From positions 1,240,001 to 1,304,000 of the forward strand of contig CAWEVL010000011.1 of NCBI GenBank assembly GCA_963812525.1: 64,000 bases of DNA, read 5' to 3'. Source of the stretch: Bog-756 sp963812525 (GTDB taxonomy: Bacteria > Actinomycetota > Acidimicrobiia > Acidimicrobiales > RAAP-2). This document shows positions 1-8,821 of this stretch, in pieces. The first letter of the stretch is position 1; every line of letters begins with the position of its first letter. A program made the position numbers and the translations under genes. A model generated the notes under the pieces. It was not told the DNA's origin. It ran no database searches and saw nothing but the letters and a program-made list of their open reading frames with translations.

Positions 1-170
1 TTGTGAGGCAGCTGGTCGCGGAAGGGCACCAAACGCTCGAGCAGAGTGCCCGCGTGATCCCGGATCTCCAGCTCGATGGCAACCCTGGGATAAGCGATCT
101 CAACCAACGGAGCCTCGACGGAGGACGGAGCGCCGTCAGTCGTGATATCCCAGTCGTGGACCACCCGCAT
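1..170 (-). CDS. Hypothetical protein, partial (runs off the left edge)
   Basis: Reading the minus strand from an ATG at 170 gives an open frame that reaches the window edge. It begins MRVVHDWDITTD and continues with acidic and hydrophobic residues (for example EIAYPRVAIELEIRDHAG), which looks like a real alpha/beta protein rather than a chance frame. The frame is also open upstream of this ATG for some 40 codons, so the start may lie further up. I recognise no family. Only about 56 residues are visible and the function is unknown. Confidence 0.45.
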   Translation of the reverse strand, partial: MRVVHDWDITTDGAPSSVEAPLVEIAYPRVAIELEIRDHAGTLLERLVPFRDQLPH

Positions 171-481
171 CAGCCCCAGCGCTGCCAAAAGTCCTGAACC
201 ACCTATGGCTCCTGCAAGCCCGTGAGCCTCAACGGTCGAGGATCTGTCGAGCCACCGTCCGGTCGGGAATCTCCTCCACGGAGCCATTCTTCCCGAACGT
301 CATCCCGACAAGATGAGACGTCCCCGAACACCGGGACCGAGACGGTTTTCACCTGCCACCCAACCGCACTTCGGGACCTGTGGAAAGTCGCTGGTGAATG
401 CGATGCGAGGGGGGCTATCCCCACCGGACAAATCCGGGTCTCCGCATTCCCGCAAGGACCAAGGTTCTCTATGGTTGACCT
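171..481. other. Gene-free stretch
   Basis: Overlapping frames exist on both strands but none has convincing protein character or a ribosome binding site. I see no repeat copy, RNA gene or strong hairpin here. It separates a minus-strand gene from a plus-strand membrane protein gene and may hold promoters for either. Confidence 0.4.
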
Positions 482-976
482 ATGGCGACGGGCGAAGTGC
501 AGAACCCGGATCTCAAACCACCCGGTGAGCGCCGGACCGTCTGGGGCACTCGATCCCGTTTTGCGGTTCATCTCGGCCTCCTGCTTTCGGCAGCGGCCTC
601 ATTGGGCACGCTTCAGCTACTGCATGTGCGGATCGCATACCACACCGTCGTCGGTCTCGTGTTCGTCGGGCTGGTAGTCGTACACCTCGTCCAGCGCCGC
701 CGAACAGTCGCTCGCATGGCCACCCAGCTCGTCCGGACCCGAACGTTCATCGAACGGAGGATCCGCCTCGCCGTCTCGGACCTGGTGCTCGTCTTCATCA
801 CCCTGAACGTGCTCGTGTCGGGGATTCTCGACTGGAGCCGAGGTGCACCACTACAGATACCCCTACCCGCCCCTTTGTACCGATGGCACCTCGACTCCGG
901 GATCGCCCTCGTCATCTACCTGGCAGTGCATGTCTGGCATCGGCGGAAACGCTTCCGACGTTCGACGATCCGATAG
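482..976 (+). CDS. Four-helix membrane protein, DUF4405/cytochrome b-like
   Basis: A 164-residue integral membrane protein. Four hydrophobic segments can be read at about residues 26-45, 50-70, 95-115 and 137-155. Histidines fall in or beside the helices (LLHVRIAYH, VVHLVQRRR, YRWHLDSG, YLAVHVWHRRK), the pattern of DUF4405 and related small cytochrome b-like domains that bind heme between helices. By family knowledge such proteins take part in membrane electron transfer; the partner is not visible here. The gene stands alone and is followed by a copy of repeat R1. Heme binding is inferred from His spacing only. Confidence 0.7.
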   Translation: MATGEVQNPDLKPPGERRTVWGTRSRFAVHLGLLLSAAASLGTLQLLHVRIAYHTVVGLVFVGLVVVHLVQRRRTVARMATQLVRTRTFIERRIRLAVSDLVLVFITLNVLVSGILDWSRGAPLQIPLPAPLYRWHLDSGIALVIYLAVHVWHRRKRFRRSTIR

Positions 977-1017
977 TGGGCAAAGCCGGATGGCGGGCGA
1001 CCATCGCTGACCAAGAT

Positions 1018-1070
1018 TGTCCCTGATCGCCGGCTCGGTGGCGGTTATCGACCGTGACCGAGGGCACCTT
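1018..1070 (+). repeat. R1 repeat (REP-like hairpin), reference description
   Basis: R1 is a dispersed intergenic repeat of about 55 bp. Reading along the + strand it has a head like GGTGCCCCTGATC, then GCCGG, a G-rich arm such as GTGGCG, a loop centred on GTTAT, a C-rich arm such as CGACC, and a tail like GATCGGCACTT. Head GTGCC and GATC can pair with tail GATC and GGCAC, and the inner arms pair around the loop, so the unit folds as one long interrupted hairpin. This copy reads TGATCGCCGG, then GGTGGCGGTTATCGACC. All recognised copies in the window have this orientation. Confidence 0.8.
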
Positions 1071-1198
1071 AGGTTGATGACGAATCCCCTTCTCGGTAGT
1101 CTCGACAGGCACTACGGCTACGTGTGATTTCACCCCGCCGGACTCGACCCTCCGGTCAGGAACATTCCGTTCGATTTTTGCGAGATATGGGAGGCTAA

Positions 1199-1468
1199 GT
1201 GGCTGAGGGTGCAAAGCTCAATGCCCATCATCGGGCGACCGTGGAGAAGATCTTCCAACATCCCGTCAGCCATAACATCCAATGGCATGACGTCTTGTCT
1301 CTGCTGCAAAGCGTGGCCGAGGTGACCGAGGGGCACGACCGACGCTACAAGGTGACTTTGGGACCCGAGACTGAAACTCTGGACGCCCCGCCTGGACACG
1401 ATATCGATGAGCAGATGGTGATCGACCTTCGTCGGATGCTGAAGGCCGCTGGCATCGCCTCGGCATAG
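1199..1468 (+). CDS. Small conserved protein, HicA-like
   Basis: An 89-residue protein with a GTG start preceded by GGGAGG. The sequence (NAHHRATVEKIFQHP, then IQWHDVLSLLQSV, a short charged strand pair RRYKVTLG, and a C-terminal helix VIDLRRMLKAAG) matches a conserved actinobacterial small-protein family whose layout resembles the HicA double-stranded RNA-binding fold. No HicB-like antitoxin lies next to it, so a toxin role is not supported. It is more likely a stand-alone member of unknown function. It is followed by a partial R2 repeat. Confidence 0.6.
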   Translation: MAEGAKLNAHHRATVEKIFQHPVSHNIQWHDVLSLLQSVAEVTEGHDRRYKVTLGPETETLDAPPGHDIDEQMVIDLRRMLKAAGIASA

Positions 1469-1479
1469 ATCCAGGTGTG

Positions 1480-1589
1480 AGGGTGCCCCTGATCACCGGG
1501 TCAGTGCGTTTGGGCACCATACTCCCCTCTTTGTCACACGGCCGTTGTGGCCACGGGAGACTCACGGCTGACGTCGAGGGTTCGACGTG
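1480..1589 (+). repeat. R2 repeat, short copy
   Basis: R2 is the long relative of R1. It shares the head GGGTGCCCCTGATCACC and GGGTCAGTG, then departs into GGGCACCA, ACTCC, TTTGT, CACGGCCG, a hairpin with arms GACCTCAG and CTGAGGTC around GAGACCTACGG, a block reading TTCGATGCCAGCC, and an end like GGGCGTGTGGACAAG. This copy has the head and the hairpin region (with several changes) but stops before the distal end. Confidence 0.75.
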
Positions 1590-1823
1590 TTTCACGATCG
1601 CTATGGATGGCGGCACCTATCTCAACGCGATTCATGCTCGGAAGGGTGGCTAACAAGGTGGTCCACCACTGCCCCTGCAGCGTGTTGATCGTCAATCCAG
1701 ACGCCAAATAGCTACTCCGACGATGTGAGCCGTTGCCTTCGCCTAGGGGTGCCCCTGCCACCAAGGCGCAACTCGGCGGGCCAAGCGGACTGACGAGAGG
1801 ACAATGAGAGGTGACAACCCTCG

Positions 1824-2378
1824 TCAGGAGCGAACAATCGGACCTGATGAAACGTTGGTTTCAATCATTGGCTGGCCGTCTATGGACGGCTCAGCCAGCG
1901 ATTCGTAGCTTGTTGGGAGCCAGTCGTAGGTGACCACAGTCCTAAAGATCACGTCTTCGAGGCCTCGATTTCTGCGGTTCACCAGGGCCAGCAGAAGCGC
2001 CGGGAAAAATGAAGCGCACAGGAGCGCTCGAAGCAGCGCCCGCAAGAACCGAAGAGGACTCCCATCCGAACGGACGACTCGTAAGCCCATCATCTGCTTC
2101 CCAAAGGTGCGTCCGGTGGACCACCACCCGGCTGTCAAGTACACGACGAGAAGGATCCACACCAACAGTGCATTCACCCAATGCGGGGGAGCCGCAACCG
2201 AAATCGACTTCGAAAAAAAGAGACCCCAGGCAATGCTCACCATGATCACTCCAACGACATAGATGCAGAGAACGAGAATGACATCAGTCCCGCTGGCCAC
2301 TGCTCGAGAAACGAAGCCGGCCCGAAGGCCCTGGAGCTGCTGACCTCGCTCACTGCGGATCTCGCGATGCCGACTCAC
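1824..2378 (-). CDS. RDD family integral membrane protein
   Basis: A 184-residue protein with three hydrophobic segments at about residues 32-55, 68-88 and 115-130. The RDD signature is visible: an acidic residue in the first helix region (VASGTDVILV), the loop GRTFGKQMMGLRVV followed by SDGSPL, and NRRNRGLEDVIFRTVV near the end. RDD proteins are small membrane proteins of mostly unknown or transport-related function. Its ATG overlaps the stop of the upstream gene by four bases (ATGA), so the two are probably co-translated. Confidence 0.85.
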   Translation of the reverse strand: MSRHREIRSERGQQLQGLRAGFVSRAVASGTDVILVLCIYVVGVIMVSIAWGLFFSKSISVAAPPHWVNALLVWILLVVYLTAGWWSTGRTFGKQMMGLRVVRSDGSPLRFLRALLRALLCASFFPALLLALVNRRNRGLEDVIFRTVVTYDWLPTSYESLAEPSIDGQPMIETNVSSGPIVRS

Positions 2379-3064
2379 GAGATGACCTCAGGTCTCGCAC
2401 TCTCCGGTCGAGCCATGCCATTCCGCCGGACAGCTAAGTCACGCGGTTGTTTGCGCCGGAGGATCCTGTCGATCAGTCGGGCACTCCATAAGTCCATGGC
2501 CATGAGCCCGGCACGGCTAGCGTCGAGAGTTTCTGCACCCAGTCCGGTCGTGGACTCACGGATGACCCCGGCGAGGTCGATCTCATCGATTACTCCTGGG
2601 AGATCGACTCTGGCCACAACCTTGCTGATCGGCACGTGATCGATCAACTGCTCCATGTCCAGCATGTCGACAACCCCGACGACGACCCGATTGAGCACGG
2701 ACTCCGCAGCTTCGGCCACGTTGTCTCGATTCTCCATTTCGCTCTTGCGGGCCTCGTCCTGACGCTGTCCGAGGTGTCGCTCAACCGCGTCAAGAGGGCC
2801 CTCAGCAATCGACGCGGGTATCACGACTCTCGCGATCCTTATGGATCTGCTAGTGATCTCGGCTGCCACGAGGGTCGCCGCGCCCACCCCCAGCTTGGCA
2901 GTCCCTGCGAGTAGTTCGACGATCCGCGAACCCGCATTCAACGTGGGCTCCTGCGGTCCTGACGCGATTCGTCGCGTCGGCACTTGGGGAACTGCCCCGT
3001 CCGGGGTCGGCGCACTCGGTGTCTGCATTGGCTCAGCGGACTCAGGCACGAGATATTGATCCAT
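2375..3064 (-). CDS. Hypothetical protein co-transcribed with the RDD gene
   Basis: A 229-residue protein without a recognised domain. It has a Pro-rich N-terminus (about residues 1-45), a weakly hydrophobic Gly/Ala segment near residues 50-70 (LLAGTAKLGVGAATLVAAE), and a C-terminal half of amphipathic helices containing repeated acidic-hydrophobic motifs (VVDMLDMEQLIDHV, VARVDLPGVIDEIDL). Such two-gene arrangements with RDD proteins recur in actinobacteria. Membrane association is plausible; function is unknown. Confidence 0.65.
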   Translation of the reverse strand: MDQYLVPESAEPMQTPSAPTPDGAVPQVPTRRIASGPQEPTLNAGSRIVELLAGTAKLGVGAATLVAAEITSRSIRIARVVIPASIAEGPLDAVERHLGQRQDEARKSEMENRDNVAEAAESVLNRVVVGVVDMLDMEQLIDHVPISKVVARVDLPGVIDEIDLAGVIRESTTGLGAETLDASRAGLMAMDLWSARLIDRILRRKQPRDLAVRRNGMARPESARPEVIS

Positions 3065-3617
3065 CAGCCGGTGCGTAGCACCAACGCCACTGAGACTGGG
3101 ACGTCGGACGAACGTTGCCGGTGCGGGAGCGTTCCAAGAACGTAGAAGGAACGAAATGCACCACGCCGCTGTGTCCCCTAGTTCTCACTCTTTCCATATC
3201 GCCCTCATCTCACGCGTCGTTAGTGATCCAGTGAGAGCTGCGCCACCGGACTGGTCACGCGGGGATGCTGTCGACCAAGTTTAGTTGACAGACCTGTACA
3301 TTGTCGCTGCCTTCGGTCTCTTGCCGAGTGCCTCGAACTCGAGGGGGGCTTCCCTCTCGCGTCGCTGGTCCGCCGGCCGGTTGCTCCCGCTCCGCTGTCG
3401 TCCGTCGCCGTCCTTCTGCCCCTCGCCCGCCTTCAGGCCGCCCTCTGCCTCTCTGCCGTTCTTGGGTGTCGAATGAGGTGGACGCCGGCCAGGCTCGAAG
3501 CTCGGATCTTGGTCAATACTGAGGTGGGGCCTGACTCGTGGTGCCTTCACCCGTGTCCGTTGAAGCGGGTTACCTCCAACGGACCCAAATGGCGGACGAA
3601 TTCAATAGCACTCTCAG
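3065..3617. other. Gene-free stretch upstream of the RDD operon
   Basis: This stretch should carry the minus-strand promoter of the RDD operon. The part from about 3300 to 3470 is strongly pyrimidine-skewed on the + strand (runs of CTCTGC, CGCC and TTCTGCCCC), producing spurious Arg- and Pro-rich frames on both strands. I see no gene in it. Confidence 0.45.
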
Positions 3618-3770
3618 GCGCCGTAAAGCTGAGGTCAGGGTTGCCTCGGGACTCGAGGCCCTCAGCCCCCAAACCTGCGCCGTGTGCAATTGCCGATCCC
3701 ATCCAAGACTGCGCAGCCGACTCACGGGTGAGGTCGGGAACTCGACGTCTGCCCGGAAGGAAAGCCTCAA
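3618..3770 (+). repeat. R2-type repeat, internal module
   Basis: A module also seen inside the copies near 23.1 and 38.8 kb: GCTGAGGTCAGGGTT, then ACTCGAGGCCCTCAGCCCCC, CAATTGCCGATCCCATCCAA and GACTGCGCAGCCGAC. The arms CTGAGG and CCTCAG allow a hairpin. The usual head is missing. It directly precedes the broken hydrolase gene. Confidence 0.65.
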
Positions 3771-4457
3771 ATGACCGATCTACCTAGTATTGTCCTCGTG
3801 CACGGCGCGTGGGCCGACGGCTCGTGCTGGAGCCCCGTCATCGAGCAGCTCAGGCTGCCGGATTCGAAGTCACCGCACCACAGTTCCCGGAGAGTTCGCT
3901 GGCGGATGACGTGGCCCGCCTACGGAACGTGCTCGATCGTCAGGACGGACCGACCGTCCTCGTTGGGCACTCATACGGTGGGCAGATCATGACGTCGCTT
4001 GGTACCGACGCACCCAGTGTTGTCAGCCTTGTTTACATCGCCGCCCTTGGACTGGACGAGGGCGAGACGATCGGGACCTTTTGGCACAGGGGCCCCCGAC
4101 ACCGGCGCTTGCCCACCTCGAGATTGACGAGCAAGGCTTCGCTTGGATTCCCGAAGACGATTTCGTGAAGCATTTTGCTGCGGACGTCGCACCAGCACAG
4201 GCAAAGGTCATGTTCGCCGTTCAACAAGCCCTGTCCCCGTCGACTCTTGGGGACGTGATGGGTGTCCCGGCCTGGAAGTCGCTGCCATCCTGGTACCTGG
4301 TCGCCACAGAGGATCAGCGATCCCACCCGACGCCGAACGTAACTTTGCCAAGCGGATGGACGCAACGACCATCGAGGTTGCGTCCGGCCACGTCGCGATG
4401 GTCTCGCATCCGGACGAGGTGGTAGCACTCATCGAGAAGGCTGCCCACGCTGTTTAG
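3771..4457 (+). pseudogene. Alpha/beta hydrolase, broken by three frameshifts
   Basis: Three successive frame changes (near 3850, 4085 and 4318) separate pieces of one alpha/beta hydrolase of about 228 residues. The first frame has the strand and oxyanion motif IVLVHGAWADGSCW, the second the nucleophile elbow VGHSYGG, the third the lid region, and the fourth the catalytic His in SGHVAMVSHPDEV. This order fits small esterases of the AB hydrolase 6 type. Each shift is one base in the same sense, so either the gene is decaying or the assembly lost single bases here. As given it cannot make a full protein. Confidence 0.8.
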
Positions 4458-4517
4458 GTTGCAATCCTTCCAGCTCGTCATTTGAGCTACCGGGAGATCA
4501 CTCGCTTGGTGCGAGAT

Positions 4518-4569
4518 CGTCCCATGACACCGGGCGGCGGCTGTTATCAGCGTGGCCGACCGCTACCTG
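4518..4569 (+). repeat. R1 repeat
   Basis: Reads ACACCGGGCGGCGG, CTGTTATCAG and GTGGCCGACCG. It lies between the broken hydrolase and the 3' end of the convergent LLM gene. Confidence 0.7.
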
Positions 4570-4580
4570 CGGATCGGTAG

Positions 4581-5444
4581 CTACGACAAGCCGAGACGCC
4601 CTGAGAGTGAAGAGATGTAGTCGATATGGGCATCGACCGAATCCAGGCCGAGGCCCATAGTGACGACCGACACGTGGGTCCCGCCAGCATTGCGCCACGC
4701 CTCGATTTCCCTTGTGAGTTCAACGACATCGCCGCCACTTAGCGCCACATAGTCGCCGCCGAACTCGTCGACTGACCTACCGACACGAGCAACGCGTTCA
4801 CGCAGCCTTGTCCAGACCTCCGTTGTCTCGACGCCACCACCGAAGAAGATAAATCCGTCAGCGAGCCGGGCAGCTCGATCGAATGCCTTCTCGCCAGATC
4901 CGCCAAGCCAAATCGGGATCGAGCCTGCGGGCTTGGGCATGAGCGCCGCTCGGTCAACCCGGTCAAAGCGACCAGAGAAGTCGACGACGGGCTCGGTGAA
5001 CAGGCGGCGAAGCAACTCGATCTGCTCCTCCTGCCGGGCCCCGCGGGTATGGAAGTCCTGCCCAAGGGCCTCGTACTCGACATGGTTCCAGCCGACTCCG
5101 ACGCCGAGTCGGAGCCGACCCCCGGACAAGAGGTCGACATCGGCAGCCTGCCGCGCGACGAGCGCAGTCTGGCGCTGGGGAAGGACCAGGATTCCGGTGG
5201 CGAATCGGATCCGGTTGGTGATGCCAGCCAGGTAAGCGAACATCACAAACGGGTCATGGAACGGATCGCGCTCGGTATAGGGGCCCGGCAGCTGAGGAGA
5301 CCGATCGGCATGAACGGCACCCAGCACATGTTCGTAGGCAAGAAGGTGATCAAAGCCCAGGTCCTCGACCGCTCCGGCAAATCGACCAACTGCGGTGGGA
5401 TCTCCATGAAGCTCGATCTGGGGGTACGCGACGCCAATCTCCAT
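4581..5444 (-). CDS. LLM class F420-dependent oxidoreductase
   Basis: A 287-residue luciferase-like monooxygenase-fold protein. Visible family features are the N-terminal strand IGVAYPQIELHG, the segment YLAGITNRIRFATGILVLPQR, the conserved LSGGRLRLGVGVGW, and PIWLGGSGEKAFDRAARLADG. These match the actinobacterial F420-dependent LLM subfamily (TIGR03619-like), which moves hydride between reduced F420 and small organic substrates in the cytoplasm. The substrate cannot be told from sequence. It is monocistronic, flanked on both sides by R1 copies. Confidence 0.88.
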   Translation of the reverse strand: MEIGVAYPQIELHGDPTAVGRFAGAVEDLGFDHLLAYEHVLGAVHADRSPQLPGPYTERDPFHDPFVMFAYLAGITNRIRFATGILVLPQRQTALVARQAADVDLLSGGRLRLGVGVGWNHVEYEALGQDFHTRGARQEEQIELLRRLFTEPVVDFSGRFDRVDRAALMPKPAGSIPIWLGGSGEKAFDRAARLADGFIFFGGGVETTEVWTRLRERVARVGRSVDEFGGDYVALSGGDVVELTREIEAWRNAGGTHVSVVTMGLGLDSVDAHIDYISSLSGRLGLS

Positions 5445-5472
5445 GAGCCTTAGCTTTTCACGGACGAATCAC

Positions 5473-5526
5473 GCGTGCCCCCGATCACCGGTCCAGGTCG
5501 GTTATCAACTGTAGCTGAACGGCAAA
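5473..5526 (+). repeat. R1 repeat
   Basis: Reads GCCCCCGATCACCGG, GTCGGTTATCAACTG and AGCTGAACGGCAA. It sits between the LLM start and the next plus-strand gene. Confidence 0.7.
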
Positions 5527-5576
5527 TCTGCCCTACCCCTGGCCCTACGACTTCACTGTCTGGGAAACTTGACTCC

Positions 5577-5906
5577 GTGAACGAAATCGGGCTGGACTCG
5601 CCAGTACGCCGGTCCAGTCCGGCAGGCGTTTTGGCGCTGGGCACAGGTGTGTTCTTCCTTGCGGTTGGTCTGATCTTCGGTATCCGAGACTCCTGGGTAT
5701 CGGCACGTGGGGTGAACGGCAGCGTTGGTGGTGGGCTGCTGATTGGCGTGCTCACGCTCATTCCGATGGCTTCCGTCGCCCTCTGTGTGGCACTTTCCCA
5801 CGGGCGGGACCAGGATCGCTCATCATCACTCATGCTTGCTGGCCTCGTTGCCATTGCCGTTGGGTTTCCGGTTGCACTTCTATTGGCAATCGGAGCTGCC
5901 TACTGA
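5577..5906 (+). CDS. Small integral membrane protein
   Basis: A 109-residue protein starting with GTG at 5577; longer in-frame extensions would translate the R1 copy and are not believed. Three hydrophobic segments are visible: VLALGTGVFFLAVGLIFG, GGGLLIGVLTLIPMASVALC and LAGLVAIAVGFPVALLLAIG. No family is recognised and the function is unknown. R1 copies lie immediately before and after it. Confidence 0.6.
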   Translation: MNEIGLDSPVRRSSPAGVLALGTGVFFLAVGLIFGIRDSWVSARGVNGSVGGGLLIGVLTLIPMASVALCVALSHGRDQDRSSSLMLAGLVAIAVGFPVALLLAIGAAY

Positions 5907-5907
5907 C

Positions 5908-5955
5908 TGCCTCTGACCGCCGGATAGGCGGCGGTATCGAGTCTGGCTGTTTGGC
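5908..5955 (+). repeat. R1 repeat, short-loop variant
   Basis: Reads CTGACCGCCGGATAGG and CGGCGGTATCGAG, with the GTTAT loop shortened to GTAT. It directly follows the stop codon of the small membrane protein. Confidence 0.65.
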
Positions 5956-6001
5956 GATAGAGATCGGGCGCGATCGGCGCTAGCGTGTTCAGCTAGACCA
6001 T

Positions 6002-6868
6002 ATGACAATGCGCCTGCTCGAGATCCGGCGGTTTCCGGTCAAGTCGATGCTCGGGGAGACACCGCTGGAGGTACTCGTCGAGGCCAGCGGCGTCGTCGGT
6101 GATCGCGCTCACGCCATCGTGGACGTCGAGACTGGCAAAGTAGCGAGTGCGAAGCGGCCAAGGCTGTGGGGCAGCCTCCTGGGCTTTTCCGCCTGCTACA
6201 TCGACCGCCCCGGAGCCGGCGAGCCGCTCGGCATCACGCTGCCTGACGGAACCGCCCTCCACAACGAGCAGCCCGACTTCGATGAGCGTCTCTCGGGTGC
6301 CATCGGTAAGCAAGTGCAGCTCACGGCCGCTCCCGAGCTTGACGCCGACTACGAGGACGAATGGCTCGACATCGAGGGAATGGCGCCCCAAGAGTTCATC
6401 CAGTCGACACAAACCTCGACGAGTGAAGATGGCAATCCCGTGAGCACGCTTCCGGTGGGGATGATGGCGCCCGGCACGTTCCAGGATGTCGCTCCGGTGA
6501 CAGTCATGACGACTGCCTCCCTTCGGAGGATGGCGGAGCTCCAGCCCGGGAGCCGATGGGACCCGCGGCGATTCCGGCCGAACCTGCTTCTTGACGTGGA
6601 GGGCACGGGGTTCATCGAGAACGAGTGGATCGGACGGCAGTTGAGCGTTGGTGAGGTCGTGTTCTCGGTCGTTGCGCCCATCCCGCGCTGCGTGATGACG
6701 ACCTTGCCCCAGGAAGACCTAAGTGCCGATCGGGGCATCCTTCGCACGGTGGCTCGGTACAACCGAGTAGACGTCGCGGGAACGGGCATATTCGCGTGCC
6801 TTGGCGCGTATGCCCTTGTACTCAAACCTGGACGTGTAGCAGTCGGCGATGAGATCGAGGTGCTGTAG
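6002..6868 (+). CDS. MOSC domain protein
   Basis: A 288-residue protein with an N-terminal MOSC beta-barrel domain (about residues 3-110, starting LLEIRRFPVKSMLGE) and a MOSC domain (about 140-285). Visible motifs are GVVGDRAHAIVD, RFRPNLLLDVEG and PIPRCVMTTLPQ, the last carrying the Cys that receives sulfur or binds cofactor in this superfamily. MOSC proteins handle molybdenum cofactor or sulfur-carrier chemistry, for example N-hydroxylated substrate reduction. The ATG follows a short gap after R1. No molybdenum cofactor genes are nearby. Confidence 0.88.
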   Translation: MTMRLLEIRRFPVKSMLGETPLEVLVEASGVVGDRAHAIVDVETGKVASAKRPRLWGSLLGFSACYIDRPGAGEPLGITLPDGTALHNEQPDFDERLSGAIGKQVQLTAAPELDADYEDEWLDIEGMAPQEFIQSTQTSTSEDGNPVSTLPVGMMAPGTFQDVAPVTVMTTASLRRMAELQPGSRWDPRRFRPNLLLDVEGTGFIENEWIGRQLSVGEVVFSVVAPIPRCVMTTLPQEDLSADRGILRTVARYNRVDVAGTGIFACLGAYALVLKPGRVAVGDEIEVL

Positions 6869-6953
6869 CTCATGCCTGGTCGTCGACCGAGGTCTGGAGT
6901 TGATCCATTCGCGTGAACAGGGTGTACCGTACGCCGGCTGCCCAACCGTAGAC

Positions 6954-7336
6954 CTAGACGTCCAACCGGAGAACTCCGGGGAGAGCAACGAGACGTCGAA
7001 GTGTTGCACGATCGAGTTCAATGTCGTGTTCCAAGTCGTTGGTTGCCACGACGCAACGCCAGACGACTGAATAGCCTTCGCCCTCGAGTTCACAAAGGGC
7101 CTCCGTACATGGTTCGGTCTTGTCGAGAAGATTACGGAGGGATTCATCGAGTTCGACGTCGGGACCCTCGGTGTCGCATGAAGGATCCATCCCGAGGTTT
7201 CGGCAATCTTCGTTGCTCCCGGTCGAATCGGCTCCCCCGCCTCGACGTATCGAGTGGGCGACATTCCAAGACTCGCCGTAACGTGACCGGCAGTTCCGCC
7301 AGATCCCCATAGGTTCAAGCTGGCCAACGATTCCAT
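6954..7336 (-). pseudogene. DUF4279 protein, one frameshift
   Basis: The N-terminal half (from ATG 7336: MESLASLNLWGS, LGMSPTRYVEAGEPI, SGWILHATP) and the C-terminal half (VELDESLRNLLDKTEPC, YSVVWRCVVATND, ALPGVLRLDV) lie in two frames that join at about 7160-7175. Together they give the usual DUF4279 order: LG-PT motif, W-L motif, central helix and final strand. DUF4279 is a small domain of unknown function, sometimes found near toxin systems. An intact paralog lies at 30298-30807. Confidence 0.65.
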
Positions 7337-7479
7337 AGCCAACCATTGTGCCTGAGTGGGGACCTTCCCCCTACCGCTGGGTGGGAAGCATCGCCTGTTA
7401 CCCAACGGGGACTTCGAGGATCGCATCGACGCTCTTGCCTGAGCAAATCGCCATAAGGCCCGAGCTCATCTCGGCCGCT

Positions 7480-8244
7480 CTACTGTCGGGCGGCGAACAG
7501 CAGATCGGTGGTGTGGCCGATAGTGAGCATGCCGCCGTTCTCGTCGATCACGGCACGGATGTGCCTGAGCAGCGTGCTGAGCACTTCTCGGGGCAGGGTT
7601 CGGTGGTCGCTGTGCGTTGGAAGCTGGTCGAGCCAGTCGTCGCCGGTATACGTGTGCTCCCACCGGAACGACCGCTCCTCGACGGGGCCAAATCGTCCGC
7701 ACGCCTCGATCGGACCCGCGTGCGCCGACCGGAGGGTTAACGCCTGCCGCCCGAGCACGAACGTCTTGGCGACGATCTGGGGTGCGTACTGGCGGTATAC
7801 CGCGTCGAGCTCGTCTCGCAGGGACACTTCCTCGTAGCCGTTCGAGAACAGTGCCAGTCGGCCACCCGGGCGAAGAGCGTCGGCGGCTGCCGTTGGCCCG
7901 ATGTTCTGCTCAACCCAGTGCCACGCCTGAGCGGAGACGACGAGGTCGAACGGGTCGACCGGCGCCCTCCAGGTTTCGAACGGCGCGACGACGACGTTCA
8001 CGCCACGTCGGTGGGCGACGGCCGCCATCCGCTCGTCGGGCTCCACGCCGACAACCTCGCACCCGCGGTCGAGGAACAGCTGCGACGCGATGCCGGTGCC
8101 GCACCCGACGTCCAAGACTCGTCGGATTTCCACGCCGTCGACCGCGGCATCGACCGCCGCCGCCGGGTACGACGGTCGCGCGCGGTCGTATTGCTCAGCG
8201 TCGTCCCCGAACGATAGACGGCGGTCATCATCCATGAGCACCAT
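7480..8244 (-). CDS. Class I SAM-dependent methyltransferase
   Basis: A 254-residue methyltransferase 11-type protein. Motif I is VLDVGCGTGIASQLF (about residues 43-57), followed by the acidic residue in VVGVEPDERM, motif II DLVVSAQAWHWV, and ALRPGGRLALFSNG. The head FGDDAEQYDRARPSYP is typical of this subfamily. It transfers a methyl group from S-adenosylmethionine to an unknown acceptor. The start could be M1 or M4 (MDDD). Confidence 0.85.
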   Translation of the reverse strand: MVLMDDDRRLSFGDDAEQYDRARPSYPAAAVDAAVDGVEIRRVLDVGCGTGIASQLFLDRGCEVVGVEPDERMAAVAHRRGVNVVVAPFETWRAPVDPFDLVVSAQAWHWVEQNIGPTAAADALRPGGRLALFSNGYEEVSLRDELDAVYRQYAPQIVAKTFVLGRQALTLRSAHAGPIEACGRFGPVEERSFRWEHTYTGDDWLDQLPTHSDHRTLPREVLSTLLRHIRAVIDENGGMLTIGHTTDLLFAARQ

Positions 8245-8270
8245 CTTCGCAGGCGCGTCGAGTGCGCTGA

Positions 8271-8320
8271 CCGTCCCCTATAACCAGGTAGGCGGCGGTT
8301 ATGGATCACGGCTGAAAGCC
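8271..8320 (+). repeat. R1 repeat
   Basis: Reads CCCTATAACCAGGTAGG, CGGCGGTTATGG and ATCACGGCTGAA. It separates the divergent methyltransferase and globin genes. Confidence 0.65.
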
Positions 8321-8374
8321 CTCTCCGGGGAGCCGCAGTTGGACCAAGGCACATCACCCCCCTACCATCGCAGA

Positions 8375-8818
8375 ATGCCGTCGCTCTATGATTTCGCCGG
8401 TGGTGAGGAGGCACTGCATCGCCTCGAAGGCACGTTCTACGCCAGCGTGCTCAACGATCCCCTACTTCAGCCACTCTTCGGGGCTGGGCAGCCTCAGCAC
8501 GTCGATCATCTCACCGCCTTTACTGCTGAATCCTTCGGCGGTCCAGATCGATTCACTCGGGAGCTCGGATTCGCCCATCTGATCAATGTCCACCGCCACC
8601 TTCAGATCACGGAGGAGCAGCGGCAGAGGTTCGTCGAGCTGTACATGGCAGCGATGAATGCCGCAGACCTGCCCGACGATGAAGACTTCCGTGAAGCCGT
8701 CCGATCACACGTTGAGTTCGGCTCACAGGTAGCGATGCAGAACTCACTTGCGGAGACGGATGAGGATCTTCACCCATTGCGGGAGGTTCCTCGGTGGACG
8801 TGGTCGCGCGACGAATAG
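8375..8818 (+). CDS. glbO: Truncated hemoglobin, group II
   Basis: A 147-residue 2-on-2 globin. It begins SLYDFAGGEEALHRL (helix A/B), continues YASVLNDPLLQPLFG, and has FAHLINVHRHLQIT around the proximal His, then ERFVELYMAAM-like sequence and VRSHVEFGSQVAMQNS at the C-terminus. Group II truncated globins bind oxygen or NO and are linked to respiration and nitrosative stress in actinobacteria. The ATG at 8375 was chosen because upstream frame would translate the R1 copy. The gene symbol is by family analogy. Confidence 0.85.
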   Translation: MPSLYDFAGGEEALHRLEGTFYASVLNDPLLQPLFGAGQPQHVDHLTAFTAESFGGPDRFTRELGFAHLINVHRHLQITEEQRQRFVELYMAAMNAADLPDDEDFREAVRSHVEFGSQVAMQNSLAETDEDLHPLREVPRWTWSRDE

Positions 8819-8821
8819 AAA

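Noticed and set aside
1199..1468. HicA toxin of a toxin-antitoxin pair
   Set aside because: No HicB-like gene beside it; only a loose resemblance to the HicA fold.
3283..3312. TTGACA box as a promoter
   Set aside because: No acceptable -10 hexamer at 16-19 bp and no gene start behind it.
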